From: Echria macrotheca
Taxonomy: Eukaryota > Ascomycota > Sordariomycetes > Sordariales > Schizotheciaceae
Length of the DNA stretch: 64,000 nucleotides
Assembly: GCA_030411725.1 (NCBI GenBank)
Contig: MU839847.1
Span: 1 to 64,000 of the forward strand
Direction: 5' to 3'
Below are positions 42,882 through 54,579 of the stretch, one piece after another. Position 1 is the stretch's first letter. Each line of letters opens with the position of its first letter. The notes beneath the pieces are model-generated. The model made no database searches. It was not told where the DNA came from and saw nothing but the letters and a program-made list of their open reading frames with translations. The translations under genes and the position numbers were made by a program.

Positions 42882-44705
42882 TTAGAACTTTTGCTCCGTA
42901 AGCGTGGCTCTCATCCACATATCCCACTGTACCTGAATGCCCGCATTGTAGTTCTTGAACGGATGCGTAGGGTAGACCACGGACAAGTCAAACGTGCGAA
43001 TAATCTGCAAGGACATGGAGTCAGCAGCAGTTCCTCCAGAGTCGGCCGAAAAAGCATCGACATACCTCGACAACCAGTTTGTTCAACTCCATAAGAGCAA
43101 TGCCACGCCCCAGACACTTCCACCGTCCCCACCCGAAAGCACCATCAATCGTTACATCGCGTTCCTGGAGCTCCTCCTTAGTTCCCTCCAGGAACCGCTC
43201 CGGACGAAAGGTAGCAGCATCCTCGCCCCAGATGGCCTTGTTCATGAACAGACCCATGACGGAGTATCCAATGGCAGTGCCGCCGGGGATGAACTTGCCC
43301 TGGTACGTGTCGCCCTCGGGCGGCACATCCTTGAGCATAACGCCGGTGATGGACGGGTAGATGCGCAAGCCCTCCTTGATGACGGCCTGGAGGTAAGGAA
43401 GCTTGGATGCTTCGGCGTGCGTGATGGGCGAGCCGGGTCGGGCCTGGCGGAGCTCTTCGCGCAGCTTGAAGAGTATGCGCGGATTCACGTAGACGTGGAA
43501 CAGGATCATGCGGAGGGTTGTCGCGGTCGTCTCTGATCCGGCCAGTCTGGTTAAGGTTAGCTCCTGTCTGGAGGGAAGGAAAGCCACGGCGAGAGACATA
43601 CAGCTGTAAGAGAGACTCGGATTTTGCCTCGTCCTTGGTGAGTCCATGTCGGATGAACGAACCGAGCATGTCTTGATGCACATCGTTAACCTTTGGAGGA
43701 TACCGTTTCTCAACGACTTCCTCTGCGAGTCTGCTATCAGTTAGCTCCCGGTCGTCAACTCAAGTCTCAAAGTGAACAAGTTTACCCCATGATCCGGCCC
43801 ATGCCAAGGCTGTCCTTGGCCGACGGCATATACTTTTTGATCGGACCCAGGGCCATTACGTGCATGAGCCAGGGAAACAGACTCAACACAATGAGAAACG
43901 GGAAACTGTCGGCCGACGTCTTGAGGTAGTCGTACATGTCGGCGTCGTTGGCTAGAAATCCGATGGGCTTGCCGAATGAGATGTCGCTGATCGTGTCGGC
44001 CGTGAAGTACTGCATCTTTTGCGCAAGGTCGAACAGGTTTGTCTCGCCCGGGCCGGAGAGATATTTCTCCTTGAATAGTGAGATGAGGGCGCGGATGTTG
44101 TCGTCGATTTTCTCCTCGACGCCAACGGTATCCTTGCCGGAATACTGCACCAAAATTAGTCGTCCAGGCTACTTTAAAGGCTTCTTTTGCTTCATAAGCG
44201 CACTTACACCGGGAGCCAATTTCATCTTGAGCTGTGCGTGAGCATCGTTGTCCCGGACCGAGACGATGTTGTCCCGGTCGGGAATGAAGCGAAAGGCCAT
44301 GTACCAGCTGCTCCTCTTGTACCTTGACCTCGCGGCCGTCATCCTCCGCAGCAGCTCCGGATCCGATGTTACTAGAACACTAGGAGCAATCCGTGCGAGG
44401 GGGCCTATGTGTCTGGTGAGTTGTGCTCCGTTCGTAGAGCTCCAGCACTCACCATATGTTTCGCTGATCCTTTGTAGCTCTAGGTGCGCTTTCCCACCAA
44501 CATGCCATTTGATAAGCGGTAGCCGTGTCCAGCCAGCCAGAAAAGGACCCGGGAACTGTCTCAGCCGCGTGTAAATGTATATGGAATGGAGGACGTAAAG
44601 GACGGTCAAGGCGCCAACCGTCCAGAGGACGGGTTGGGCGGCAAGGCGCAGGAGCAGCGCTTTTGCAGCCTCCGCCAAATCAGAGATGTCGACATCCGCT
44701 GGCAT
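42882..44705 (-). CDS. Cytochrome P450 monooxygenase
   Basis: Six exons (44705-44453, 44404-44208, 44144-43786, 43733-43602, 43546-43066, 43004-42882) give 514 residues. The first intron is 48 bases long and stays in frame, so it could be missed; removing it joins ETYG to PLARIAP, the normal P450 arrangement. The start is ATG 44705, giving an N-terminal membrane anchor near residues 28-45. The I-helix motif AGSETTATT lies just after the fourth intron, ExxR appears as KEGLR, the PERF motif follows as FRPERF, and the heme loop is FGWGRWKCLGRG with Cys near residue 458. It resembles the pisatin demethylase-like/benzoate hydroxylase-like fungal groups. The substrate cannot be assigned, and no biosynthetic backbone gene is near. 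Confidence 0.92.
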
Positions 44706-45347
44706 GGTGAAAATGGTGCAGATCCGGAGTGTGAGTATCGCGATGAGTTGGCACTGTGCTTGATGCACTGGTGAATCCCCTCAGATTTCCCGTGTCTGGA
44801 GTCGTACCAGACATACCCCTCTTTTTTGTCGAGGAGATACGGTAGGCGCCGAAGCCATGCGGCCAATCCGGGGATGCATCTCTCGCACCTCGGCCGTTCC
44901 CGAACACCTCAACATCCTATTCAGGCAGACTGCATGAGACTTGGTAAGAAAAGGGAAGAGATGGCCCAGAAAGGTTAGGCGCCGCGACTTGCTTTCGCCC
45001 GATCCTGTTTACTCGCGGCTCGACCAACCTCCTTTTTTTTTTTTTGGTCCGGACGACCAGGGTAGTCACATATTGGTCCTAAAATAAGCGGTCTCCCTTT
45101 TCACCAGGGGTTGTTCATCTTCTACTCCGAACCGGTCCCTAGACTAGATTCCTATCACTACATGTATCCATCCACGCCATCCTGGTTGTATTCTAAACTA
45201 TATGTAATCCGTACCTTAGCTTGTATGTATTATCTACCCGTATACTCCGGCGCTCCGTCCCTCTCATAACCTCGTGACTACGCCCTTGCGATGCGCTAAA
45301 AAACGTGTTCCAAATATTCCAAATACAAGCCAAAGAGAAACACTCCG
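44706..45347. other. Intergenic region with poly-T tract
   Basis: The P450 promoter lies here. A run of thirteen T residues occurs at 45033-45045. No gene is seen. Confidence 0.5.
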
Positions 45348-47404
45348 CTATGCACTAGCAGCGTCATGCACAGATACTCCGGTATCGAATCGTCCAACTT
45401 GGTCCTTGTCCTTCCGGTTAATACTTGATCGCGACCCGCCATCCGCGCTCTTCCTGATCTTTTCAACAATAGGCAAGTTGGCTAGACCTAGTAGGCCTAC
45501 TTCATCTTTGCCCTCTTCCTTCTCCCTTGCCTCCTTCTCCTCCTTTTCCTTCTGTTTCTTCACCTTCGCCATAGCCGCGGCCGTGAGCTCCTGCTTAAGC
45601 AGGCGTTCAAGGACGTCCTTCTTGCGTGTCCGCCGGTCGCCGATGGAGATGATGATACCAGCGGCGGCATTGGTGGCGATAGAGCAACAGAGGACCGTCG
45701 TCGTTACGGCTGCGGGTCTGTGTGCGTACTCGATCCCATAAGTGCATGCGCCGAGCGTGATCTGCAGGCAGCTGTGCAAGTCCAAAAGAAGAACAACGGT
45801 AATGAGAAGCCGCAGGGGGAATGCGTGGTGAGTTTCCGTCTCGTGAGGCTTGTAAAACGTGTGCGACTTGGCCAGCTTTGTCTGGTGATAGAGCAACGTT
45901 TCTTGTTCCTTCTCGGACAAGACTGGGAAGTAGGTATCGGTGTGTCCTTGCAGCCCTGCTTCAATATCCGACTCGTTGGACACATTCATGTCAGCAGTTG
46001 GCAGGTCATTGCGGTCCTTGAGCTTCGGGAGTAGCAGCTTCTTGCGCATCTTCCATGTTTTACGGTCTACGCTTGTCAGTGCCACGCAAAAAAAGTGTCG
46101 GGTGTCGCTTACGATAATGTGCCACGTATATCATGTGGTACGTATCGATGGCACGGAAGGGGGCAAGTCCAACACCTACGATATTAAACAAGACAACCTG
46201 GAAACAGTCAGAAGGTGGGCATCGCGGTTGACACAGCGAACGTACCAGGACAATGTCGATGACGTTGATGGCGTAAAGCTGCTTCTCGCCAACGTAAATC
46301 CAGCCGATCAAGAAAAGCACCCAGGCCAGGCCGAAGAGCGTTATTAAAGTCGCATACAGAGTGACCAGGAACCCTAAAGGCCTTTTTGTGTACTGTCCAA
46401 ATGCCTTGAGTCGTTGTTTCATCTTGGAGCGACGAGAGTGAAGCATGTGCCGGACATAATCGTTGAGAAGCTTGATGTCCTCCGCCCTCCATCCCTCCAA
46501 CGTGGTATTCTCAGGAAGAATGGCGTACTGAGTGTCTGTGAGCACCGATGATATGCTAGGAGCGTGTTGGATTGTGGGTGGTCTGTCGTCCTGGATTGCG
46601 TCTTCACCTGAGACGTCTTCAGTGGACTCCGGGAATGCACCAGGCATAGGCCGGAGTGCCGAGAGGTCGTATGTCGGACGACGGTTCACCCATCTGCCAA
46701 GCGAAGGCACGAAGAGCGAGTTTTGGACATTGGTGATGGAGGAGAGTGTGGCCACCTCGGGGTCTAGTGCGCTATGGTTAGTCCCGGTCAGTTCCGGGGG
46801 GCATAGGACAACAGGACATACCAATCACGTCGAGGAAGTCTACAATCTTGGAGTCGTAGCAGTCATCTCCGTCCTTGTTTTTGGATGGCTGCTGTACGAC
46901 CGCTCGCCTTCGACTTCCCAGAATTCGGCGAACCCCCCCGCGACCATCGTCGATGGGGACAATCACGGCCTCCTCTTGGCTGGTCCGATCACCATCTGCT
47001 GTCTCGGAGAGCGGCGGCAGCGCCTGTCCCATAACTGCCGGTTGAGCAGGTTGATGGGGCTCTGAGCTCGATCGGCGCCGACCCGTTGCCGGACGGCCTG
47101 TCCTGGACCCAGTATTCGGTGGCGGTGGGAGACGTCGGAGTCGGATTGCCGACTGCTGGCGATCGAGAGGGTGGAACTGGACATCTCGGGCCGGCGCGGT
47201 CGAGCTACGCGGACGTCCAGGAACGGTTGATGGCGGCGATGCAACTGATGATGATGGTGCTGGTGGTGGCTGCTCTGTCGTCGGAGTCGGCGGGGGAATG
47301 ACGCCGTCATCATGCTCAGCGGCGCCGGATTGTTGTTGACTTGAGGAAGCCGGTGCCTGAGGAAAGTACGACTGCTTGGAAGCGTCGCCCGATTCTGGAT
47401 CCAT
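45348..47404 (-). CDS. DUF2985 multi-pass membrane protein
   Basis: Four exons (47404-46822, 46763-46246, 46197-46113, 46066-45348) give 634 residues. The first ATG is at 47404. The N-terminal 190 residues are disordered: Ser/Pro/Gln-rich with RRRSSSEP and other likely phosphorylation sites. The conserved part starts at FVPSLGRWVNRRPTYDLSALRP, the mark of fungal DUF2985 proteins, followed by helices FLVTLYATLITLFGLAWVLFLIGWI and LYAINVIDIVLVVLFNIVGVGLAPF, RAIDTYHMIY, and two more helices after the third intron. The C-terminus is a Lys/Glu-rich coiled-coil-like tail. No molecular role is known for the family. Confidence 0.88.
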
Positions 47405-47758
47405 TGTTGGGTACGACAAAGTACAGTCGCATCCCACTCCCCGACTCTCAAAGTAATGCAACTCACTTTCAATGCGTTGCAGGGCAGGCCCCGATTGTCT
47501 TGCGATATTTGGCTTTCCTGGAACAATGTGGTGACGTCATGCCTACCAAGCGGTAAGCAAGTCCAAAACACAAGGCCCCACAGCGGGCTGCCACCTCACG
47601 CGACCCAACCGCGAGTCCGCCACGGCCGAATAGCGAACCAGACCGCGTTTCTGGGGGAAATGTCTTGATTCCCGCCAGCCCCAAATGCAGTTGATCACGG
47701 TTTGATCTGATTGGCTCGTTGTTGGTCAAATAAAGGAAAAATTGTCAAAAAGAAAACA
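47405..47758. other. Intergenic region, DUF2985 promoter
   Basis: About 350 bases separate the DUF2985 start from the tRNA gene. No gene is seen. Confidence 0.5.
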
Positions 47759-47829
47759 TGCGTCAGCCGCGAATCGAACGCGGGGCCCATCGATGGCAAC
47801 GATGGATTTTACCACTAAACCACTGACGC
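47759..47829 (-). tRNA. tRNA-Gly (anticodon GCC)
   Basis: Seventy-one bases on the minus strand fold as a cloverleaf. The acceptor stem GCGTCAG pairs perfectly with CTGACGC, the D-arm contains GGTTTAGTGGT, the anticodon stem CATCG/CGATG encloses the loop TTGCCAT with anticodon GCC, and the T-arm contains GTTCGATTC. There is no intron. A-box and B-box promoter elements are internal, as usual for RNA polymerase III genes, and a T-rich stretch that could terminate transcription follows (AAAAA and AAAAG runs at 47735-47756 on the plus strand). Confidence 0.97.
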
Positions 47830-48226
47830 TGGAGACAACTGTCCAATCAGGAGCTGGATGTTGTTGTGAGTTGAAACTACTATCTATGTACTCATTTTCT
47901 GCGCCAGTGGTCCGACAACAATGCACATTTTCTTAAGCCGCATCGATTTCCTATACCTCCTAGATGGTTCTAGTTCAAATGGCGATAGCGATGCATTGCA
48001 ACTTTCAACCGCTGGCCGGCGTTGGCTTAGAGTTTCAACCTTCCAAGGGTTCACGGTCGACGAAACGGTTGCCTGGTGAGAAAACAACCTGTCCTGATCC
48101 TACGCGCGTTGCGCCTCAGATCTAATCTCCATTTTTCTCGACCTCACTCTCACCAGATTTTCCGCAAACGTCCACAATCTTTTCGTCGCACTGATCATCG
48201 TACATTTCGGGACGAGAGAATCGACG
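47830..48226. other. Intergenic region between tRNA-Gly and membrane protein gene
   Basis: These 397 bases should hold the promoter of the gene starting at 48227. No gene is seen. Confidence 0.5.
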
Positions 48227-49121
48227 ATGGATAACGCCGTACAAACCCCCATCCCGTCCGAAGCACCCGCCGCCACGGAGACGACTCCGCTGTTGCCTGG
48301 CCCAGCCCCTAATAGCGGCACTGACGAGAACACACCAACCCAGCAATCAGGCCCCATTCGTCTAGCAATCTGGGGCCAACGAATCCTCCTCACCGATGGA
48401 CTGGTCGTCGCTGTGCTCGCCCTCGCGGTGCCGTTTGTAGCGGCGTTGACCGGCCCCCCGAGATACTCGCTTCCGTGGATTGTGGGCGACGCGAGTCCTC
48501 AACTCCTCACCACGGTATGTTTCATCGCTCCACCTACCGCCCGATATTTTCACTGCTGATGAGATTTTGTGGTGAAGGGGCTGTTATCGTTTGTCTGGGC
48601 GGCCGCGAACCTCGCCCACTTCAACCTCAACCAGCGTTTCTTGCACCGCATCATTAACACGCTCATCCATGCCGTCTTGGCAATGTACGTCCTCGCCGCG
48701 GCCGTCGCCGCAATGATAACGCTGTACGAGGACAGCGGCCGTGCCTGTAGTATATACGGGCAGGATCCGGAGGAAGGGTACTTCAAGTGCAAGAAATGGG
48801 CAATCAAGTTCCACGTCATGGTTTGGATCTATCTAGCCCTTGCTGTGGCTCTTGGGTAAGTCGTATCTCGAATTGGGTTCGTCATTCGCTAAGAAACTGG
48901 CTTCATGTAGTCTGACGCATATCCTGATGTTCGTCCTGTCCTGCTCTTCCACATGGTGGGGTGGGACGCCTGGGATGCCGTGGCCGAGCATGCCGGGTCC
49001 CGGACCCTGGCGTTTCCCGGCGGGTCAGATCTCTGTGGAGTTTACCATCAAGTTTCTCCGCCAACAGGACGCGCCCAGAGATTTGGAGAGAAACCAGGAG
49101 TCTGGAACAACTGGCCCGTAG
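48227..49121 (+). CDS. Four-helix membrane protein, unnamed family
   Basis: Three exons (48227-48514, 48578-48855, 48911-49121) give 258 residues. The N-terminus (about 55 residues) is Pro/Thr/Glu-rich and soluble, with a TTPLLPG motif that resembles a dileucine sorting signal. Four hydrophobic segments follow: VVAVLALAVPFVAAL, LLSFVWAAANLAHF, LIHAVLAMYVLAAAVAAMI and FHVMVWIYLALAVALG-LTHILMFVLSC. Two short Cys-containing loops lie between. The C-terminus is charged. The plan resembles fungal MARVEL-like proteins but I cannot confirm the family. Role unknown, possibly in vesicle or plasma membrane. The second acceptor (TGAAG) is less typical; the joined frame is continuous. Confidence 0.8.
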
Positions 49122-50238
49122 TGTCGATTTATTTGCTTTTCTGGAATGATCCGGAGTAACATCTGCTGATGTGGGGTGTCGGAACTGGGCGCGGGGTGAG
49201 AGTTGTTTTCATCATTTCATGTTCGATCCCAACTACACGGTATTAATTGCTCTGAGATGCAATCCCAGGGCATTGGTGCCACCATACATGGATATCCATC
49301 GCTACAGCTGGTAGATGAGACTGGATAGTACCCTGTGTACCATGCTAGTTCCAGCTCTACGAAGTTGCTATTATCTTGAATTACCGGGCTTGCTGGTGAG
49401 ATGATCCCAAGCTAGAAATTAGAAAGCTAGCTGCATCAGGCACTGGGAGAAAGTTACATTGAATCTGGTTTCGATCGGTTCCTGCATGCAGAGTAAATGA
49501 AGCTGTGGAGCCACGGAACGGTCGAAGTCCTCAGAAGATGGGGAAGCGAAAATCCGATCAAGCGAAAAGGGGGTGGTAATTCGGTCATACACATTTTCCT
49601 GGGCACGCATTTCATGTTCAAGCCCCGATGCTATTTGCCATTCTGCCATATAACTGAAGTCTTGGCGCGAACTTGAACTACCCGTCGTCGTTGAGCTCAA
49701 CGAAGAAGCTGACACTCGGAAACATGTCTGTGCTCCAAATCTCGTGTAATAAGCGCCTTTCAAAGGCAGGAACCATCATAAATGAGCGACGAAGGAGTAA
49801 AACTTCAGTTCGCATAGCAGAATGTAACGCGGGACTCTCTAACCCGATTACGTGACGGGGGATTAATATCCGATCTGGAGCTTGGCCGGCTTGGCCTATG
49901 CTAGCCGGCCGCCCAATACCACCATCAACGGTGACATCCGCCGGATTGGCCGCGGAAACGGAGTGTCGGGCCCGTGTCGCCAGCTTGGCGGCACGGGAAA
50001 CGATTGGATACCCACGGCAGCAAGCACCGGGCTCAGCAAAGCTATGGAATTTCATGCTGCGAAGGTCGGTACGAATGCGGCTGGGCGACGGGAGTGCGAG
50101 CCGAAGAGATGATGGGTTGGTCAAACTCCATGGGGAGCGACAGAAGCTATATAGAGGCTCAGCCCGGTTGTTGTCATTGAGCACAGGACAACAGTTTCTC
50201 CCCGTGACAAGCCCAACAGGAACTGCGACAACGACAAC
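49122..50238. promoter_or_regulatory. Upstream region of the GH7 gene
   Basis: This 1.1-kb region precedes the cellulase gene. A TATATA box lies at 50148-50153, about 90 bases before the ATG, in good position for a core promoter. CTGGAG near 49876 fits the CreA/Cre1 consensus SYGGRG, but such short sites are common by chance. The minus-strand frame 49678-51180 runs through this region and is treated as a shadow of the GH7 gene. Confidence 0.5.
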
Positions 50239-51572
50239 ATGGCGCCAAAGGTTACTCTCGCCGGTCTGACGGCCCTCCTCGTGGGTATTGCGAGCGCGCA
50301 AAAGCCCGGCCCCAGCAAGGAGGTGCATCCAAAGCTCGTGACGCAGCGATGCACCAAGACCGGTTGCAAGGACCAGACCAACTACATCGTGCTCGACTCG
50401 CTCGCTCATCCTGTGTACCAGTCGGCCGCCCCGAGCTTCAACTGCGGTGACTGGGGCCAGAAGCCCAACGCGACGGCATGTCCCGATGCCGCCTCCTGCG
50501 CCGAGAACTGCATCATGGATGGCGTGCCCGACTACAGCAAATACGGTGTGACGACGAGTGGGTCCAGCCTGCGGCTCCAGCACATCCTCGACGGCAAGGT
50601 CGTGTCCCCACGAGTGTACCTGCTCGACGAGACGGAGCAGGAGTACGAGATGCTGCAGCTTACGGGTTACGAGTTCACCTTCGACGTCGACGCCCGCAAG
50701 CTGCCCTGCGGAATGAACAGCGCGCTGTACCTGTCCGAGATGGCGGCGGATGGCTCCAAGAGCGACCTCAATAAGGGAGGCGCCTACTATGGCACAGGCT
50801 ACTGCGACGCCCAGTGCTACGTCACGCCTTTCATCAACGGCGAGGCCAACATCGGTGGCAAGGGCGCCTGCTGCAACGAGATGGACATCTGGGAGGCCAA
50901 CGGGCGCTCCAACCACATCGCCCCCCACCCGTGCAACGTCGAGGGTCCGTACCTGTGTGAGGGCGCCGAGTGCCAGCGTGACGGCGTTTGTGACAAGCCG
51001 GGCTGCGCGTGGAACCCGTACCGTGTCAACATCACGGACTACTACGGCAACTCGGCCGACTTCAAGGTCGACACCACCAAGCCCTTCACTGTTGTCACCC
51101 AGTTCCCTACTGGCGCCGATGGCAAGCTCAAGGAGATCAAGCGTGTATATGTCCAGGATGGCAAATTCATCGATTCCCACGTCGTCAAGGCCCCCGGATT
51201 GCCCGAGGTTAGCGCCATGAACGATGAGTTATGCGCGGCCACCAACGCTGAACCCTTCCTCCGTCTCGGTGGCACCGTCGGTATGGGTAATGCCCTGTCT
51301 CGTGGCATGGTTTTGGTAGGTTCTTTCCTGGTGAATGCCAAAAGGTTGTTAGCTAACTGTTCTGCTAGGCCATGAGCATCTGGTGGGATGAAGGTGGCGC
51401 CATGCAATGGCTCGACAGCGGAGAGGCTGGGCCTTGCAATGCCACCGAAGGATTCCCCCGTGTCATCGAGCAGGTCGAGCCCAACCCGGAGGTAACCTTC
51501 ACAAACCTTCGGTGGGGAGAGATCGGAACCACTTACAAGATTCCTGCCAAGTGCCCGCGGCGACGCGTCTGA
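50239..51572 (+). CDS. GH7 family cellulase (endoglucanase-type)
   Basis: Exons 50239-51315 and 51369-51572 (53-base intron, phase 0, branch GCTAAC) give 426 residues. A signal peptide (cleavage after residue 20, ASAQ) leads to the single GH7 catalytic domain. The catalytic motif NEMDIWEAN contains Glu214 (nucleophile), Asp216 and Glu219 (acid/base). Many disulfide cysteines and PHPCN follow the family plan. No linker or cellulose-binding module is present. The short length and motif environment fit the endoglucanase subgroup rather than the tunnel-forming cellobiohydrolases, although homologues of both types are close. It hydrolyses beta-1,4-glucan with retention of configuration outside the cell. 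A TATATA box lies about 90 bases upstream. Confidence 0.93.
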
Positions 51573-52089
51573 GGGTGTACGGGCAAATGTAAACAGTAGT
51601 TCCTTCTTCGACCGTGTTATTAGACCCCTTCAATGTAAAGAACCAGCTTTTCTTTGTTGCTGCCTCGTATCCTTCGCACACCCAACGGAAGGCAGCCGTT
51701 CCGCTCTGGGCGGAATTAGGCATCTACTTGTCGGCGACGCTTCCTGATCAAGCAGCCCGTGCTCTTACCGACATGAACATGCTCAGACGGACCGACAATG
51801 TCAGCGGGCATCTGCAGGAGCGGTTAACATATCGTAGACACCACCTGCAGGCCAAATACATTAATACAGTATAGTACATACAGTACATGGGACCTCATCC
51901 TGGCCCGACGAGAGTGTGGACAAACAAACTTTCGAAATAGCGAGTGGCTTACTACCTGTCTATCACCTGATTATTATGGCTCACCCCTATACTAATGTGG
52001 CTTTACTGCACCTATATGCGTATCTCACTACTTTACCCAATGCTAAAGATAGCCCAAACTGTTTGCGCCCTGAAAATCCCATGCTTCTT
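51573..52089. other. Convergent 3' intergenic region
   Basis: These 517 bases separate the convergent GH7 and lipase 2 stops. No gene is seen. Confidence 0.5.
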
Positions 52090-53544
52090 CTACAGGAAGT
52101 ACTTCCATCCCTCAGTCTGCAGGTTCGGATCGACCCAGTCCTCCAAAAAGTTGGGGAGCGGCGTCTGGAAGGTGAACTCGGATCGGAGCCCGGCAATCGA
52201 CGAGGACGTGCATCCGGCCTTGGGCGCCGCGGCTCCCATGAAACGATCCTTGACCCACTCGAGCCATTTGGACTGACTGGCCTGGATCTGGGGGAAGTGG
52301 TTGGCCGTCTCGTACGTGACCATTTCGAGGGACTCGGTGGCTACACCCTTCGGCCCGGGACCCTTGATGGCGCTGCACGTGGCGTTGACAACGGTCTTGA
52401 TACCGTCCACCGACACGACAGTGTCGAGACCGCCGCCGATGACGAGCATGGGACCCTTGAACTTGGCGCCGCCGATGGCCGTTCTGTTGGCAAACTGCTG
52501 CACTGTCTCGGCCTTTTCCCAACCGGGCTGGACGAGCTGGGTGAGGTTGAGGTCCGAGAAGACAAGGACGCTAGTCGGAAAGCAGCCCTGAATGGGCTTC
52601 AATACGTTAAGCCAACGGTCGCGCGAGATATCCGTCATGCCGCTGAAGTTGTAGGCGGGGTACACAGCCGTCACGGATGCCACGAGAGTGGCTGATAGCG
52701 CCAAGGTGAGGGGGGCGAAGGGCAACGACGTGTTGGACAGAGCTAACTCGTACTGGGAAAAGATGCGCGTGATGGGCGCAATGGCAACGGTGCCCAGGTA
52801 TCCGTCCACCGGCTTGCTCACCTGCCGCTCGGCGAAGGCCCAGGCCGCGCCACCACCCTGTGAGTGGCCCATGGCCACGAACGGACCCTTGGGCTTCAGC
52901 ACGCTGGGGAAGGCGGCCCGGGCACCGGCGATTGCGTAGGCAAGATCATTGGCGTGGGCCGGGCTGGCCAGCCACGGGTGGCTGATGGTCTGGCCAGACG
53001 GAAGCGTGTCGACGCCCAGTCCGGCATAGTCAGGGGCCACGACCACCATGCCATGCATAGCCAGCACAAAGGGGGCCATGAAGTGATACTGCAGGTTATG
53101 GTAGTTGCTCGGCGAGCACTTGCCAAACTGACCCGACGTCCCGTGGGCCCATGCCACCAGCGGATACCCCTTTCCGGCCGGTAGCGCGAGCGGCTGGTAC
53201 GGCCAGAGGATGTAAGCTGAGGCTGGAATAGTGGTGCCATTGAGATCTTTGGTTGTGTACAGGATTCGAGACATGGTCAAGCCGCTGGGGACGCTGTAGT
53301 TGACCATGCTGGTGGCCTGCTCCACGCGGAGGAGGAGACCCGGCGCCAGCGACGTCGAGAAGTTGGAAGGCACCTTGTAGAACGATGCGGTGGGATCGGC
53401 ATGAGCAGTGGCCTCATAAGCCGCCCCGGCCTGGGCCAGACCTTGGCATTGGGCGTTGCATAACGTGCTGGCGGCATCGAGGGGCGAGGTGAACAAAAGA
53501 CTGAGGGCCGCGAAGCGGAGCAAGTGTGTGGTGAGAAACCCCAT
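52090..53544 (-). CDS. Secretory lipase (LIP-type alpha/beta hydrolase) 2
   Basis: This single-exon gene encodes 484 residues. The signal peptide ends near residue 24. It shares with lipase 1 the stretch TTKDLNGTTIPASAYILWPY, WAHGTSG, APDYAGLG and the nucleophile elbow GHSQGGGAAWAFAE (Ser228). The catalytic Asp is likely in GGGLDTVV and the His in TANHFPQI. Several Asn-linked glycosylation sequons occur (NFS, NYS, NGT, NTS, NLT, NRT, NAT). Like lipase 1 it fits the fungal LIP secretory lipase family. The two proteins differ mostly in the N-terminal 60 residues and C-terminus, so they are old paralogues rather than a recent duplication. Confidence 0.88.
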   Translation of the reverse strand: MGFLTTHLLRFAALSLLFTSPLDAASTLCNAQCQGLAQAGAAYEATAHADPTASFYKVPSNFSTSLAPGLLLRVEQATSMVNYSVPSGLTMSRILYTTKDLNGTTIPASAYILWPYQPLALPAGKGYPLVAWAHGTSGQFGKCSPSNYHNLQYHFMAPFVLAMHGMVVVAPDYAGLGVDTLPSGQTISHPWLASPAHANDLAYAIAGARAAFPSVLKPKGPFVAMGHSQGGGAAWAFAERQVSKPVDGYLGTVAIAPITRIFSQYELALSNTSLPFAPLTLALSATLVASVTAVYPAYNFSGMTDISRDRWLNVLKPIQGCFPTSVLVFSDLNLTQLVQPGWEKAETVQQFANRTAIGGAKFKGPMLVIGGGLDTVVSVDGIKTVVNATCSAIKGPGPKGVATESLEMVTYETANHFPQIQASQSKWLEWVKDRFMGAAAPKAGCTSSSIAGLRSEFTFQTPLPNFLEDWVDPNLQTEGWKYFL

Positions 53545-54579
53545 ACTGCTTGTGGGCTACAGGTCTTGCAGGATGTCGTCTGTCTGGGGCTGAGTAGACC
53601 TGGGCGTCGAGGCAGCAAAATAGGGAGGTCTGCAGCGGACAAACAGTCTCGGGCCGATGAGATCACATCATGGTCAGCATGTCCGCCATTTCTTATACAC
53701 GTCGGCGGCGACGACAACCGGGTAGGGCCGCGAGCTATTTGAGATGCTGAATAAGACCCATCCCGGCGACCCGTGTCCGCGTGAGAATCCGGCCAATGCT
53801 CCGGGTTATGGCGTCGCGCTAGGCCGCGGTCCGCTCAAAGATGAGATGGCAGGCACCTTCAAATATCATTTCCGGGACCAGCACCGCGGTAAAAATGTGG
53901 AGACCGGGTCAGTCCTAGACCGAAGCGTCCAAGAGGGCGAGTTAGGAATCGGTTATCTCAGCCTTACAAACCGGTTTTGGACATGTCGGAAGATGGTTGG
54001 CACGGGGGAGGGTCGGAGCCGTCACCCCGACTAGAGCCGAAATCCAATGAGACCGGCCGGAATACGCGCCTGCATTTCGGGACAGGATGCTGACTGATCA
54101 CTCCCGGTCGGTCGGGCCAAGCGAGTACGCGTCTTCCAGGCCTCGGGGCAGCTCCCACGCTAAACCCGATCCGCGAATTTGTGATTAGTCGTCTGTGGTC
54201 GTCGGCTTCGGCCACCAAGCGACGCCGCTACGTGGGAGACTAGAATGGCGGTAATTGGCTATTTGGAATAGGACTCAACAGCACACCAGTTGGGCAACTA
54301 CCCGATGATGATCTGATACCCCTACGCTAGTTGCTTCCTTTAATGGGTCTAAGTCGCCTGGTCTATTAACGTTGCGATGGAACGGAGACCCTGCGGCGTG
54401 TCCAGCTTAGAAACCTTCTTCTCGAGCTTATTAGTGTCCGTGCTGTTTCCGTCGCCTTTGCAGCTGGACCGAACGGGTATTAGGAGCAGGGCGGATCTCG
54501 TTAATCTCGTAACAAGAGCGCCATTGCTTCTGGGACCGGACCTGTCATATACGCAAAACTTTTTGCCTCCGTCTAGACG
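53545..54579. other. Divergent promoter region between lipase 2 and Zn2Cys6 gene
   Basis: These 1035 bases separate divergent starts, so both promoters lie here. Frames on both strands lack features. No gene is seen. Confidence 0.5.

Noticed and set aside
49678..51180. 500-codon open frame antisense to the GH7 gene
   Set aside because: The GH7 gene has complete motifs on the other strand. The antisense product is rich in Val, Gly, Arg and Ala as expected of a reverse reading of GC-rich codons, and it has no domain or signal features.
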